From the NCBI RefSeq assembly GCF_004664715.2, contig NC_051072.1, forward strand, positions 44,500,142 through 44,564,141: a stretch of DNA of 64,000 nt, read 5' to 3'. A model generated the notes under the pieces. It did no database searches, was not told the origin of the DNA, and saw only the letters and a program-made list of their open reading frames with translations. The stretch is from Peromyscus leucopus. Lineage: Eukaryota > Chordata > Mammalia > Rodentia > Cricetidae. The number at the start of each line of letters is the position of its first letter. Position 1 is the first letter of the stretch. The position numbers were made by a program, and so were the translations under genes. Positions 44,185 to 54,756 of this stretch are shown in pieces.

Positions 44185-44839
44185 TAGTTTACTCATGTCC
44201 TAAAGGCTTTTCAACCCAATCAAGATTAACCATCACTCATTTTCTTAAAGTTTTCTAAAGGCATGTGATATTGAGCACTTTTCAGACGCTTACTTGACAT
44301 CTCTGTATCTTTTTCGGTGAACTCTAACCTAATATTTTAACTAGTTTGTTATCATATTGTTGAGTTTTAAGAATTCTTTTGTATATTTTGGACAGAAACC
44401 CTTTGCAGATATGATTTACAAATACTTCTCCCATTTGTGGGAAAATATCATTTTAATTCTAAGTGGTTTTCATAAAGTTTTTTGTTTTAGTAAGGTGCAA
44501 CTTCCCAAGTTTTGGTTTAACAGGCCATGTTTTGACGTTGTAGCTACACAGTCATCACTAAAGTCAGCCTTTGCCCTCCAAATATGTTTTGGGTTTTGTT
44601 GCTGTTTTGGTTTTGTATTCTGCAGTCATTCTAAGTATTTTTCCTTTCCACAAAAACTTAGAATCGGTTATCAGGATCTCAAAAGTAACTACGTAAGATT
44701 TGTATTGAGATGGGGTTAGACATATAGATCAAATAAAGGCATGGTTTCTTATCCATGAATGTTTTTCCATTTACTTAGATTTTTTGTTTATCAGATGTTT
44801 GTGCTTTGCTCACATGGCTATTTCTCATATTTTTTAAAC
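44185..44839. other. Unique or very old repeat sequence
   Basis: 44230-44760 has phrases such as TTTTGTATATTTTGGACA and AACAGGCCATGTTTTGACG reminiscent of an ancient L1 end, but too worn to assign. No gene. Confidence 0.35.
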
Positions 44840-45240
44840 TTATGTCTTAGTCATTTTTCTTGTTATTCTGATAAAATACCCTGACAAAAGCAACTTAAGG
44901 GACAGAAGGTTAATTGGCTCACAGTTTAAAGTCCATCGTTGCCAGGAGTCACAGCAGCAGGAATATGAAGCAGCTGGACACATCATATTTACAGTCAAGA
45001 CGCAGAGAACAATGAATATTTATGTTTAGATCACATTCTCCTTTCAGTATAGTACAATACATCAGCCAGGCACCACCCACCTTGGATGGGTCTTCTCACC
45101 TTAATTCACCTAACCAACCTAATTCCCTATGTCTTCCCAGGGGCCTATCTCCCAGGTGATTCTAGATCTTACCAAGTTTACAAAGGAGATTAGCTATCCC
45201 ATTTAAACCCCTTATCAATCTGACATTCAATTGCATCACT
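44840..45240 (-). mobile_element. MaLR-type LTR relic
   Basis: Reverse phrases ATAAAATACCCTGACAAAAG, AACTTAAGGGACAGAAGG and CACCTTAATTCACCTAACC fit worn MT/ORR LTRs. Confidence 0.5.
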
Positions 45241-45255
45241 TAAAGTCATAACCTT

Positions 45256-45375
45256 AGCCAGTGTGGTAGCCTACTTTAATCCCAGGACTCAGGAGGCAGA
45301 AGCAGATGGATCTCTGTGATCTGAAGCCAGGTCCACATGTGAGTTCCAGGACAGACAGACAGACAAAGCAAGACT
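45256..45375 (+). mobile_element. B1 SINE
   Basis: TTTAATCCCAGGACTCAGGA, GAGTTCCAGGACAGACAGAC. Confidence 0.87.
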
Positions 45376-45405
45376 CTGATATCCCTCCCTCCTCCCCCAC
45401 ACACC

Positions 45406-45908
45406 TGTGGTGATATTTTATTTGTTCTTTAACAAATAAAGCTTGCCTGGGGATCAGAGGAAAAAGCCAGCCACTATATTAAACACAGAAGTCAGGCAGT
45501 GGTAGCACAAACCTTTAATTCTAGCATTTGGAAGGCAGAGATTCATCCGCATCTCTGTGAGTTCAAGGCCACACTGGGAACAGAACCAGGTGTGGTGGCA
45601 CATGTCTTTAATCTTGGCACTAGTTAACCACAGAGGTCTGGAGGTCCATACAGACAAACAGGAGTGATAGAGCTGGGCAGAAAAAGGAAGTGATGTAGCT
45701 GGGCAGAGAGAGGAAGTAAGATGGCAGGTCACAGATAGGTATATAGGCATGAGTATACAGGAAGTAGCTCTCTCTTGGGCTGAGAATTTCCTAGTGGTAA
45801 GAACTTGTGGCTGTGGCTTGTTCTGTTTCTCTGATCTTTCAGCTTTCACCCCAATATCTGGCTCCAGGTTTTCTACTAATAAGACCATTCAGCAATTTGT
45901 GTTACACA
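45406..45908 (+). mobile_element. LTR with embedded B1-like units (SINE-bearing family)
   Basis: About 503 bp from TGTGGTGATATTTTA to GTTACACA, with AATAAAGCTTGCCTGGGGAT near the start, two B1-derived blocks (about 45490-45580 and 45585-45620), a GGAAGT-rich middle and a CTACTAATAAGACC end. TG...CA ends support an LTR. The open frame across it on the minus strand is not a gene. Confidence 0.7.
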
Positions 45909-46571
45909 CATTTTCATTCCTAGTTTCCAAAATCTTGTGTTCATTTCAAAATACAAAATATAGGCAAACTGAAAGTCCCCCCAAATTTTAACAATTCTGA
46001 TTGTCTAACAGTCCAAAGTCCCCATCTCATCTAAAACTCAAAGTAATCTCTGTAAACTGTGAGCTCCTATAAAGCAAAGAACACACAGTGACACAGAGTA
46101 AACATTCCTATTCCAAAATGAAGAATCGGGACATAGCAAGGAATGATCAGACCAAAACGCAGCAAGGCAAACACCAAATCCTAAAGGTCTATGGCCTTCA
46201 TCGGGGTTTTGTGATGAAACTGATTAGGCTCCAAAGCTCTGCTTCTCCAACTCTGCCACATACAGGACACACAGCCTTTCTTTTGCTGGCTGCTCTCTAC
46301 CGCAGCTTTCCTCTAATAGGTGGTTCATGATCCCACATCTCCCAACATCCTAGGGAACGGGGGGGGGGGGGGGAGGGCCCGGGGGCGAGGGCAGGGGATG
46401 TTCCTCTATTGCAATTTAGCTTCACTTTCATAAAACAGCTTCTCAGAACTTCTTTCAGGAACTCTGATTCTGCTACACATTGCCTGGTCTCAGTTCCTCT
46501 GAAACCATGGAGAAAGACTTCATGGCCCCCACAGCCTTGCATCATCCATGCTTACTGTGGTGCTGTCAATG
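45909..46571. other. Unique sequence with poly-G tract
   Basis: A G-rich run lies at about 46358-46395. No gene or clear repeat otherwise. Confidence 0.35.
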
Positions 46572-46801
46572 AGAGATGCCCCAGATAAGCTGGTGTATTT
46601 GAAGACATGGTCCCCAGCTGGTAGCACTGTTTGGGAGGTTCAGGAGGTATGGCCTTGCTAGAAGTCTGTCACTGGGGGAGGGCTTTAAGAGTATGTAGCC
46701 TGGCCACTTGGAGTTTCTGTGTGTTGATCCTGGGGAAACACTCTCCTTGGTTGGTATTTGGTTTCTAGAGCAAATGGGTTTCTAGGCCAGTCAGAGCTAC
46801 A

Positions 46802-47035
46802 TAGTGGGATGCTGGAGAGATGTCTCATTGGTTAACAGCACTGGCTACTCTTCCAGAGGACCTGGGTTGAATTTCCAACATCCACAAGGTAGCTCACAGC
46901 CATCTGTAACTCTAGAGCCAGGGGATCCAATATCCTCTCTGGGCTCTTCGGGTACTGCATGCATGTGGTACATGACATATGTGCAGGCAAACACTCATAC
47001 ACACACAAAAAAATAAAACCTCAAAAACTTTTAAA
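46802..47035 (+). mobile_element. B2 SINE
   Basis: GATGCTGGAGAGATGTCTCA head, CACTGGCTACTCTTCCAGAG, ACACACACAAAAAAATAAAA tail. Confidence 0.92.
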
Positions 47036-47056
47036 TAATTTTAAAAAACACTGAAT

Positions 47057-47403
47057 TGTTTGGATATCACTCTGTATAAATAAAACATTGATTGGCCAGT
47101 AGCCAGACAGGAAGTATAGGCAGGACTAGCAGAGAGGAGAGAGCAAAAGGAGAGGAAGGCAGAGGGGAGGAGACACCAGCTGCCGTTCAGGGAGCATCAT
47201 GTAGAGGCAACAGGTAAAGCCACGGAACATGTGGCAACATATAGATTAACAGAAATGGGTTTAGTATAAGAGTAAGAGCTAGACAATGGTAGGCCTGAGC
47301 TAATGGCTGAGCAGTTTATATAAGAGTCTGTGTTTTATTTTATAAGTGGGCTCCAGGACTGGCGGAACTTGGTGGGAGCTGGAGAGAAATTCTCCAGCTA
47401 TAG
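47057..47403 (+). mobile_element. Class II-type solo LTR
   Basis: Related to 37531-37913 and 53800-54188: AATAAAACATTGATTGGCCA, GACAGGAAGTATAGGC, GGAGACACCAGC, GAGTCTGTGTTTTATTT, AGGACTGGCGG. The ends are less clean than in the 53800 copy. Confidence 0.7.
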
Positions 47404-47589
47404 TATGTAGCCTGGCCACTTGGACCACACTGTCAGTTTCTGTATGTTGATCCCGGGGAAACACTCTCCTTGGTTGGTATTTGGTTTCTAGGAGCAAATG
47501 GGTTTGGATCTTCACAAGGTGGGAGTGTCCAGTGGATAGGATTTTGCCCTCAAAGTATCTCTTATTGGGTCCGTGCAGTACAGGTTTGT

Positions 47590-48560
47590 CTTCAGGATTG
47601 TGCTGGCTCGTTTTGTCAACTTGACACAAGGTATAGTCATCAGAGAGAAAGAAGGCTCAATTAAGAAAATGCCTCCATAAAAAAGGGGTACATATACACA
47701 ATGGAGTACTACTCAGCAGAGAAAAACAATGAAAGCATGAAATTTGCAGGCAAATGGATGGAACTAGAAAAAATCATTCTGAGTGAGGTAACCCAAACCC
47801 AGAAAGACAGTCATGGTATGTACTCACTCATAAGTGGATTCTAGATATAAAATAAAGACCAATCAGACCACAGCCCATAGAACCATAGAGGCTATATATA
47901 TAGTATGGAGGTCCCTAGGACGACTGTGGCTTATAATAAATTTCAGTTCTACTCAATTATTGAAAAAAATAGCCAAATGAATGGAAACACATGAACTATG
48001 AACCAAAGGCCCCCAGCTGTATCAGGCCCTCTGAATAGGTGAGACAGTTGATTGGCTTGATCAGTTTGGGAGGCAACTAGGCAGTGGGACCAAGTCCTGT
48101 GCTCATTGCATGAGTTGGCTGTTTGAAACCTGGAGCTTATGCAGGGACACTTGGCTCAGTCTGGGAGGAAGGGACTGGACCTGCCTGGACTGAGTCTACC
48201 AGGTAGATTGCAGTCCTCGGGGGAGGATTTGCCCTGGAGGAGGTGGGAATGGGGGGTAGGGGTAAGAGGAGAGTGTGGGAGGGGGGAGAAGAGGGGAACC
48301 CATGGCTGATATGTAGAACTGAATGGTATTGTAAAATAAAATTAAAAAAAAAAAAAAAAAAACGCCTCCATAATATCAGGCTGTATGCAATTTTATAAGG
48401 GTATTTTTCTTAGTGATTGATGGGGGAGGGCCCAGCCTCTGGGCTGGTAGTCCTGGGTTCTATAAGAAAGCAGGATAAAGTAAGCCACAGGGAGCAAGGC
48501 AATAAGCAACACCCCTCCATGACCTCTGTGAACTGGGTCTCCACCATACACGCTTCTCTC
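47590..48560 (+). mobile_element. ORR1-like LTR split by an L1
   Basis: Left part (GTTTTGTCAACTTGACACAA, CAATTAAGAAAATGCCTCC) ends at 47682. Right part from 48362 (GGGCCCAGCCTCTGGGCTGG, TTCTATAAGAAAGCAGG) runs to about 48560. The L1 3' end lies between. Confidence 0.8.
47683..48361 (+). mobile_element. 5'-truncated L1 (ORF2 end and 3' UTR)
   Basis: Plus-strand L1: ATGGAGTACTACTCAGCAGA and GGAACTAGAAAAAATCATTC (ORF2 tail), 3' UTR with G-rich tract, A tail 48343-48361. Near-perfect target duplication (ATGCCTCCATAA before, ACGCCTCCATAA after). Confidence 0.92.
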
Positions 48561-48739
48561 AGCTTTCTTGACTTCCAAGCTCCCTCAAGAACAGCCCATT
48601 AAGCTCTTCTTCCAGCATACTTGGGCTTTTCTGGTGAAAATTCCAAACTCTTCCACATTTCTCCCACAAACCAGTATCAAAGGTCTAAGAACCACACGGT
48701 CATGTCACAGTAATGGCCCTCTCCCAGTACTAATCTGTT

Positions 48740-49260
48740 TTTTTTTTTTTTCAGCTTTTATGAAAAAATACCCTGAAAAAAGCAATGTAACAGAGAATTT
48801 GTTCCAAAGTTTGAGAAAGTCCATCACTGTGGGAAGTCACAGCAGCAGGAGCTTGAGGAAGCCATTTAAACTACACCCAGTCAAGAAACAGAGATGAATG
48901 CTATGCTTAGCATATTGCCTCCTTTTTTCTTACATTTATTTCTGTACTAGGGAGCATACATGTGACATGACATGACACACTGAGGTCAAGGGACAGATTT
49001 TAGAAGTTAGTTCCCTCTTTCCACCATGTGGGATGCAGGGATCAAACTCAGGTCCTCAGCTTTGACAGCCAGCACTTTTACCCACTGATCAAACTCACTA
49101 GCCTTCATTCCCTCCTTTTACTACAGTATTGGATTCCATCTAAAGCAATGATCCTGCCCACAGTGGTTCCTCAAGTAACCTAATCAAAATACTCCTCACA
49201 GCAATACATACCATAGGTGACTCTGGATCTCCAGGCCATTGAAATTAACCATCACATTAC
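48740..49260 (-). mobile_element. MaLR-type LTR relic interrupted by a B3
   Basis: Reverse phrases GAAAAAATACCCTGAAAAAA and CAAGTAACCTAATCAAAATA. A reverse B3-like SINE occupies about 48935-49105 (CCACCATGTGGGATGCAGGG). Confidence 0.5.
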
Positions 49261-49574
49261 ATATCTTATTTTCCTTTTGGATTGCTGATACACAATTCTC
49301 AATTTCAAAATTCTAAGTGTTCACTGATGTTATATAGAAAATTGAACTGTGGACACTAGGAAATTGTGTGCCTTACAACCTTACTATAAATGAATTTTTG
49401 TTGCAAGAATTTTTTTCTTGGTTCATTAGGATTATTTTTTTCTTATTGCATTATGATGCTGAATAAGGATAATAAGAGGACACACTTGCCTTGCTTTGGA
49501 TATTAGAGAAAACATCTACATTCTCACCATTAATTATATAGTATTTTGTGGATATTTTTCTCAAGTCTCAGAAG

Positions 49575-49740
49575 ATACCTTACTGAGAAATCTGTGTGTT
49601 CCTGGGGGCCAGAAGGTGTCAGATCCATGGACATAGATTTAGAGATGGCTGTGAGCTACCCAGCATAGACTGGGAACTGAACTTCAATCCCCTAGAAGAG
49701 CAGGAAGCATTCTTAATCACTAAACCATCTCTCTAGCCCT
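49575..49740 (-). mobile_element. B2 SINE, diverged
   Basis: CCAGAAGGTGTCAGATCCAT, CTGGGAACTGAACTTCAATC, CATCTCTCTAGCCCT. Confidence 0.82.
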
Positions 49741-50513
49741 CCCAAATTACAATTTGCTCTTAAATTTTATCACAGATAGACACTGGATCTTGGCAAAGTT
49801 ATTTTCTATATCTTTTTGTGTGACTGTGAGACTTTTCTGCCTCACTTTTGGGGTGTCTAACTGGGCAGGTTTGGTCCAAGTCTTTGTTCTAATTAGTAAA
49901 AAGTTATAAACAGACATACAAAGTAAGCAAGTAAAAGTTTTATTCATAGAGAAAGTCATTAGGAAAGCAAAACCAGATACATTGGGAGCAATGTCAGCAA
50001 TTACCTTGTAAGGCACCTGCAGATGGCATCAGGGCATTATTTTTATGAGCTCAGAGTTGTTGATGAGAGCAGATCATTTGATCAGTTCTACCTTTTATGA
50101 TAATCACAGAACCATGCCTTGAGGACATGCATATTATTTAGTTACAACTTGACGTGCAATTGGAGTCAGTTTTCCCTTATCAACTGAGTGTCACCAGTGG
50201 AAGGTCACAACACTGGTTAGACAGGAGCTTTAAACACTGCACATGTTCAGGTCTTTTGTAGCTGGCAACCATGCATGGACTGACCTCTAAAATTCTTGAG
50301 CCCAAGCAAATATATCCTCAAGTTATTTATCTCAGACATTTTGCCAATGACTAATGCATAATCAGAAAACTAAGTAAAGTAATGGAGTAAGAAATTTTCA
50401 TGCAGAAACACATCAAATAAAATATAATAGTCAACAGTATTTATTACCTGGGGCTTAATTTCTAACCACATAGATTATGGCACACTAAAACAAATTTTTG
50501 TTTGTAAATTACA
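49741..50513. other. Unassigned AT-rich sequence
   Basis: No gene is recognised. 49990-50340 has some features of an old LTR but I cannot assign it. Confidence 0.35.
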
Positions 50514-50590
50514 AACACGGGAAACCTCACCCGGCCCGGACACGGACATGGACAGGATTGACAGATTGATAGCTCTTTCTCGATTCCGTG
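50514..50590 (+). pseudogene. 18S rRNA fragment
   Basis: Matches an internal part of mammalian 18S rRNA: AACACGGGAAACCTCACCCG, then GCCCGGACACGGAC, a 6-base extra ATGGAC (50548-50553, a near copy of ACGGAC), then AGGATTGACAGATTGATAGC and TCTTTCTCGATTCCGTG. Both sides are unrelated AT-rich DNA, so only about 71 bases of rRNA are present. Not a functional rRNA gene. It is followed by an inverted copy of its own last bases and by short tandem repeats. Confidence 0.93.
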
Positions 50591-50662
50591 AATCGAGAAA
50601 ATACTGGTATTCATAACCCGAAAATACTGGTATTCATAACCTCAAATACTTTGGTATTCAAA
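50576..50662. repeat. Hairpin and tandem repeat at the rRNA fragment's end
   Basis: Perfect 11-bp inverted repeat TTTCTCGATTC (50576-50586) / GAATCGAGAAA (50590-50600) with a 3-base loop. Then GAAAATACTGGTATTCATAA occurs twice (from about 50597 and 50620), with a third, altered copy CAAATACTTTGGTATTCA. Confidence 0.93.
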
Positions 50663-50854
50663 AAGTTCATATTTCAGATTATAGATTAAGAACCATCCAG
50701 TAAAGTCTATGAAAATATTCCAAAGCAAAAAATATTCAACATTTCTCAATCCCTAGCACTACAAAACCCCCAACTTTGAAATCTGAAACATATCTGGTCT
50801 CAATGTTTCAAATACAGGATACCCAGTCTATATCCTATCTGAGTCAATGAAATA

Positions 50855-50860
<6 letters not shown>

Positions 50861-50937
<77 letters not shown>
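50861..50937. repeat. (CT)n(TA)n compound microsatellite
   Basis: About 13 CT units then about 24 TA units. Confidence 0.97.
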
Positions 50938-50941
<4 letters not shown>

Positions 50942-51183
50942 CCTTGGGTCTCTGAGAGAGTTGAAGATTAGTTAGTTATAGTTGAAGATTAATTAGGATA
51001 GAAAGTGAATTAGATACAATAGGATAGATAATGGAATTATTTTCTCTGAATTTGTCAAATACAAATGAACTAGACATTGTTTAGGTGTTTATTACTTGTA
51101 TATACTGTATATATTATACTTTTGTATATAGTTTTTCTTATGTATATATATATATATATTTATAAGTATACACACACACACAC

Positions 51184-51341
51184 TTTTTTGTTGTTTTTTG
51201 GTTATTGAGACAGGGTTTCTTTGTGTAGCTGTGGCTGTCCTGGAACTTGTATTGTAGCCTGTCCTCAAACTCACAGAGATCCACCTGCCTCTGCCTCCCT
51301 CATGCTGGGATTAAAGGTATGTGCTACCACCACCTGGCTGA
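51184..51341 (-). mobile_element. B1 SINE
   Basis: GAGACAGGGTTTCTTTGTGT, CACAGAGATCCACCTGCCTC, CACCACCTGGC end. Confidence 0.92.
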
Positions 51342-51846
51342 AATAACAAATTCTAAATCTTAATAGATTTTAGTGATTTTTCTTAAATCATGGAAACACA
51401 AGAAGACATTGTTCTCAGCACCTAATACATTTTCTACATGACTTAAAAGCACGAAAAGTTTTAAGGCACTAAGTTTACATGGGTTGTATATAGAAACTAG
51501 TGCAATTTTCTATTTTTATCTTGCTATCTAAAGGTTTGTTGACGAATTAAGAAGGAAGTGAAGTAAATTTTCAGATAAATGACCCGGTTGTTGGTTGCCT
51601 TTATCTACTCTTGTAATTTACAGCAAGGGACTTAAACCACAGCACCTCTTCCTCTAAAGAAGTGTTGGATCTTCATTGCCAGAATTATCACTGCAGATAA
51701 CTTCAAATCATTCATCAAGAAGTTACTCACTCCACCAATGTCACATTTAGAAAGGTATTTTACTCATAATCTCTCCCTAAGAGGAACACATGTTCTGTAA
51801 AATACAAGTGCTGAGTGGGGTGGGCTGGGGAGCTGAGAGAGGGGAA
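51342..51846. other. Unique sequence
   Basis: No gene or repeat recognised. Confidence 0.35.
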
Positions 51847-52032
51847 TGGGGCTGAAGACATGGCTCAGAGGTTAAGAGCACAGGCTGCTCTTCCAGAGGA
51901 TCTGGTTCTCTTTCCAATACCCAAGTGATGGCTCTTCTGGCCTCCACAAGCATACAAATGGTATTATAGACACACATGCAGGCAAACACCCATGAGTATA
52001 AAAATAAACACACCTAAATAAATAAATAAAAA
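51847..52032 (+). mobile_element. B2 SINE
   Basis: GGGGCTGAAGACATGGCTCA, CACAGGCTGCTCTTCCAGAG, AATAAATAAATAAAAAAT tail. A worn B1-like stretch follows (52035-52110). Confidence 0.9.
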
Positions 52033-52134
52033 ATCTCAAGTGCTGAGCATGGTGGTGGACACTTGGGAGTTAATGGCAAGAGAACTGACTAGCCTGGGCC
52101 CACACCCTGCATTAAAAAAAAAAGTAATGAAAGA

Positions 52135-52800
52135 GATACCATGATGAAGGGAGATTATCATGGGGATAGAGAGAAACCTAGTGCTAGGGAACTTGCCAGG
52201 AATCCCCAAGGATGACCCCAGCTTAGACTGCTAGAAATAGTGGAGAGAGTGTCTGAACTGAACTGGCTTGCTCAGCAAGAATACCCTGTCATCACAGAGC
52301 TTTTCTCCAATGACTGATGGAGGCAGATGCAGAGATCCACAGCCAAACACCAGGCAGAGCTCCAGGAGTCCAGTGGGAGAGATAAGAGGGATTCTATGAG
52401 GAAGTGCATTGGGATCATGATGGGGAAACCTATAGAGACGACCACACCAAACTAGTGGGAACTCATGAAATTTGGATCAATGGTTGTGAAGCATGCTTGG
52501 GACCAGACTAGGCCCTTTGCATGGTGAGACAATTATGTAGCTTGATCTGCTTGGGGGGCTCCTGGCAGTAGAATCAGAATCCATCCCTGGTACATGAGGG
52601 GGTTTTTGGAGCCCACTACCTAAGATGAGACACCTCATGCAGCCTTGAGGCAGGGGGAAGGGCTTGGGATGTGCCTCTACTGATGTGCCTCCCCATGGGA
52701 GGTCTTGCCTTCTTGTTGGGAGGGAATGGGGGGTGGAAGGAGGGAAGAGGGGGTTCTCTGATTGGTGTGTAAAATGAAAAATTTCTTAAGAAAAATGAAA
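52135..52800 (+). mobile_element. Lx-type L1 3' UTR
   Basis: Same series as 3690-4125: ACTAGTGGGAACTCATGAAA, ATGGTGAGACAATTATGTAG, GGAGCCCACTACCTAAG, G-rich tract, A-rich end. Confidence 0.75.
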
Positions 52801-53021
52801 AAAAGATTTATAAACTGTAATATACAATATAAATTTTGAACATGTATAATGGCAGTACAAATCATTTCACAAAACAAAGAAGACAGACAGCCAGGGTATG
52901 ATGGTGAAGGCTTATAAACTCAGTCAGTACTCAGTAAGCCCAATGCCAGCTGGGATACATGAGACCCTATTTCTAAACAAAAAAGAAGACGGACTATACC
53001 TTGGATTTGCAAATAATATCC

Positions 53022-53027
53022 TTTATT
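53022..53027 (-). promoter_or_regulatory. Cenpk: Cenpk polyadenylation signal
   Basis: AATAAA on the minus strand, 46-51 bp past the stop codon, giving a short 3' UTR. Confidence 0.85.
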
Positions 53028-53072
53028 TAAATAGCCCTGTTTTCTCTGTCCGTGGATGACAAGACCATCATT

Positions 53073-53231
53073 TTACTGATGAAAGGCTTCTAATCTTATT
53101 CGTGTTGGATCTTCTGGATGTCTCAAAGCAATTCCATAACGCAGAAGCAGCTCAATATATGGTGGCCAAAAGGAATCACTAATTTTAACATATGGATCAT
53201 GTGGAACATCAAACATTCTATTTATAAGCAC
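53073..53231 (-). CDS. Cenpk: Cenpk terminal coding exon
   Basis: Last coding exon of centromere protein K, a subunit of the inner-kinetochore CENP-H/I/K/M complex that helps link CENP-A chromatin to the outer kinetochore. The minus strand has acceptor TTCCTTAG at 53232-53233 and then 52 codons plus TAA: FDVPHDPYVKISDSFWPP, then ALRHPEDPTRIRLEAFHQ and stop. This is the known CENPK C-terminus nearly unchanged. Phase 0 at the acceptor; the preceding exon at 57446-57499 ends in a full codon. Introns and intact splice sites show it is the gene itself and not a retrocopy. Confidence 0.96.
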   Translation of the reverse strand: MLINRMFDVPHDPYVKISDSFWPPYIELLLRYGIALRHPEDPTRIRLEAFHQ

Positions 53232-53799
53232 CTAAGGAAAAAAATATTACAAATGAGCTTTTTGTGGGAAAAAGTCTACATACTTTCATAAAACAATAGG
53301 TTACCCTCCAAAGAACACTGACTATCTTTTCTCCTTGAACTGCTATTCATAAACATTACTTTTATGTACTTAAACAATATCCAATTTTAAAAACTACACT
53401 ATTAGATGGAATATGTATTAAAATGAGAACATTTCCTAAAGCCCACCTAAAAAAAATTTACAACTTTCCTACTGCTCTTAGTAGAATTCCCTTAGGATAA
53501 AGGCAAGAATATTAAAAATTGAAATTTATATATTAAGTATAGAAAACTTAGCTAGCTACATAAGGGCCCTGGGTTTTATCCCTGTTACTGATGGGAAGAA
53601 AAAATTAGAACTTGAAAACAGCACACAAATTTCAAAAGAAAGCTAGCAAGAGTCTCTGAATATTTGGAAGGGAAAAGAAATCACCATTTCTTTATTCATC
53701 TATAGTAAATGAAATGGTGTCATTTTCAGAAAAATGGAACTAAGAGTATCATGTTAAGTGAAATAAGCCCACCTTAGACAAAAATCCTGTTTCCCTTAT

Positions 53800-54188
53800 T
53801 GCTGTGGGATGGTCTGTATGTCAAATTGCTCTGATTGGTCAATAAATAAAACACTGATTGGCCAGTGGCCAGGCAGGAAGTAGGTGGGACAAGGAGAGAG
53901 GAGAATTGTGGGAAGCAGAAGGCTGAGGCGGAGAGACACTGCAGCCGCCGCCATGACCAGCAGCATGTGAAGACGCCGGTAAGCCACCAGCTATGTGGCA
54001 AGGTATAGACTTATGGAAATGGATTAATTTAAGCTATAAGAAGAGTTAGCAAGAAGCCTGCCACGGCCATACAGTTTGTAAGCAATATAAGTCTCTGTGT
54101 TTACTTGGTTGGGTCTGAGCGGCTGTGGGACTGGCGGGTGACAAAGATTTGTCCTGACTGTGGGCAAGGCAGGAAAACTCTAGCTACA
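53800..54188 (-). mobile_element. Class II ERV solo LTR
   Basis: 389 bp, TG...CA ends, flanked by a perfect 6-bp duplication CCTTAT (53794-53799 and 54189-54194). The length of the duplication and the similarity to the 5' LTR at 37531-37913 place it in class II. It sits in the last Cenpk intron. Orientation follows the provirus. Confidence 0.95.
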
Positions 54189-54281
54189 CCTTATATGGAA
54201 TCTAGTTTTAGATAGAAGTATATGTATGTACATGTGTGTAAATATGAGTGGAGTGAAAGCAGAGCAGGGAGAACTAGATGG

Positions 54282-54756
54282 TGTGGTGATATTTTAATTG
54301 TGCTGAAATGTGATTTTATTTGTATGTTAATAAATAAAGTTTGCCTGGAGATCAGAGGTCACATAGTGAGGTCACATATCGAGCCATAGCAGAAGTCAGG
54401 CAGTGGTAGCCCATGCCTTTAATCCGATCACATGGCAGGCAGAGTCTCTGTGTGGTCAAGGACACAGCCAAGTATGATGACATGAGCCTTTAATCCTAGT
54501 ACCAACCATAGAGACCTAGAGGTCAGTGTAGATAGGCAGTGACGAGGAAGTCATGTGGCTGGGCTTAGAGCCAATGAGAAGGCAGAACAGAAAGGCAATA
54601 AAAGCGCAGGTCAGGCAGGAAGAAGCGATGGTGGGGAGGTGGTAAGATAAGGTAGTTGTGGCTCTTTGCTAGTTCTCTGATCTCTTTGGCTACTACTACC
54701 TTTGTATTTGGCTCTGTGTTTCTTATTTACTAAGACTGTTTAGAAATTCATTTACA
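54282..54756 (+). mobile_element. LTR with embedded B1-like units (SINE-bearing family)
   Basis: 475 bp from TGTGGTGATATTTTA to CATTTACA. 6-bp flanks AGATGG (54276-54281) and ATATGG (54757-54762), 5 of 6 identical. Contains AATAAATAAAGTTTGCCTGG, B1-like CATGCCTTTAATCC, and a second TTTAATCC block. Confidence 0.8.

Larger units (their letters stand above)
46572..47505. repeat. MaLR-like LTR with an internal direct duplication
   Basis: 46572-46795 is a MaLR-type LTR part (CACTGTTTGGGAGGTTC, AGGGCTTTAAGAG). Its segment 46691-46782 recurs at 47403-47505 (both hold GTATGTAGCCTGGCCACTTG and CTCCTTGGTTGGTATTTGG). Between the two copies lie a B2 and a class II LTR. Confidence 0.6.

Noticed and set aside
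45454..45888. 144-codon minus frame
   Set aside because: Entirely inside an LTR that contains B1-like units.
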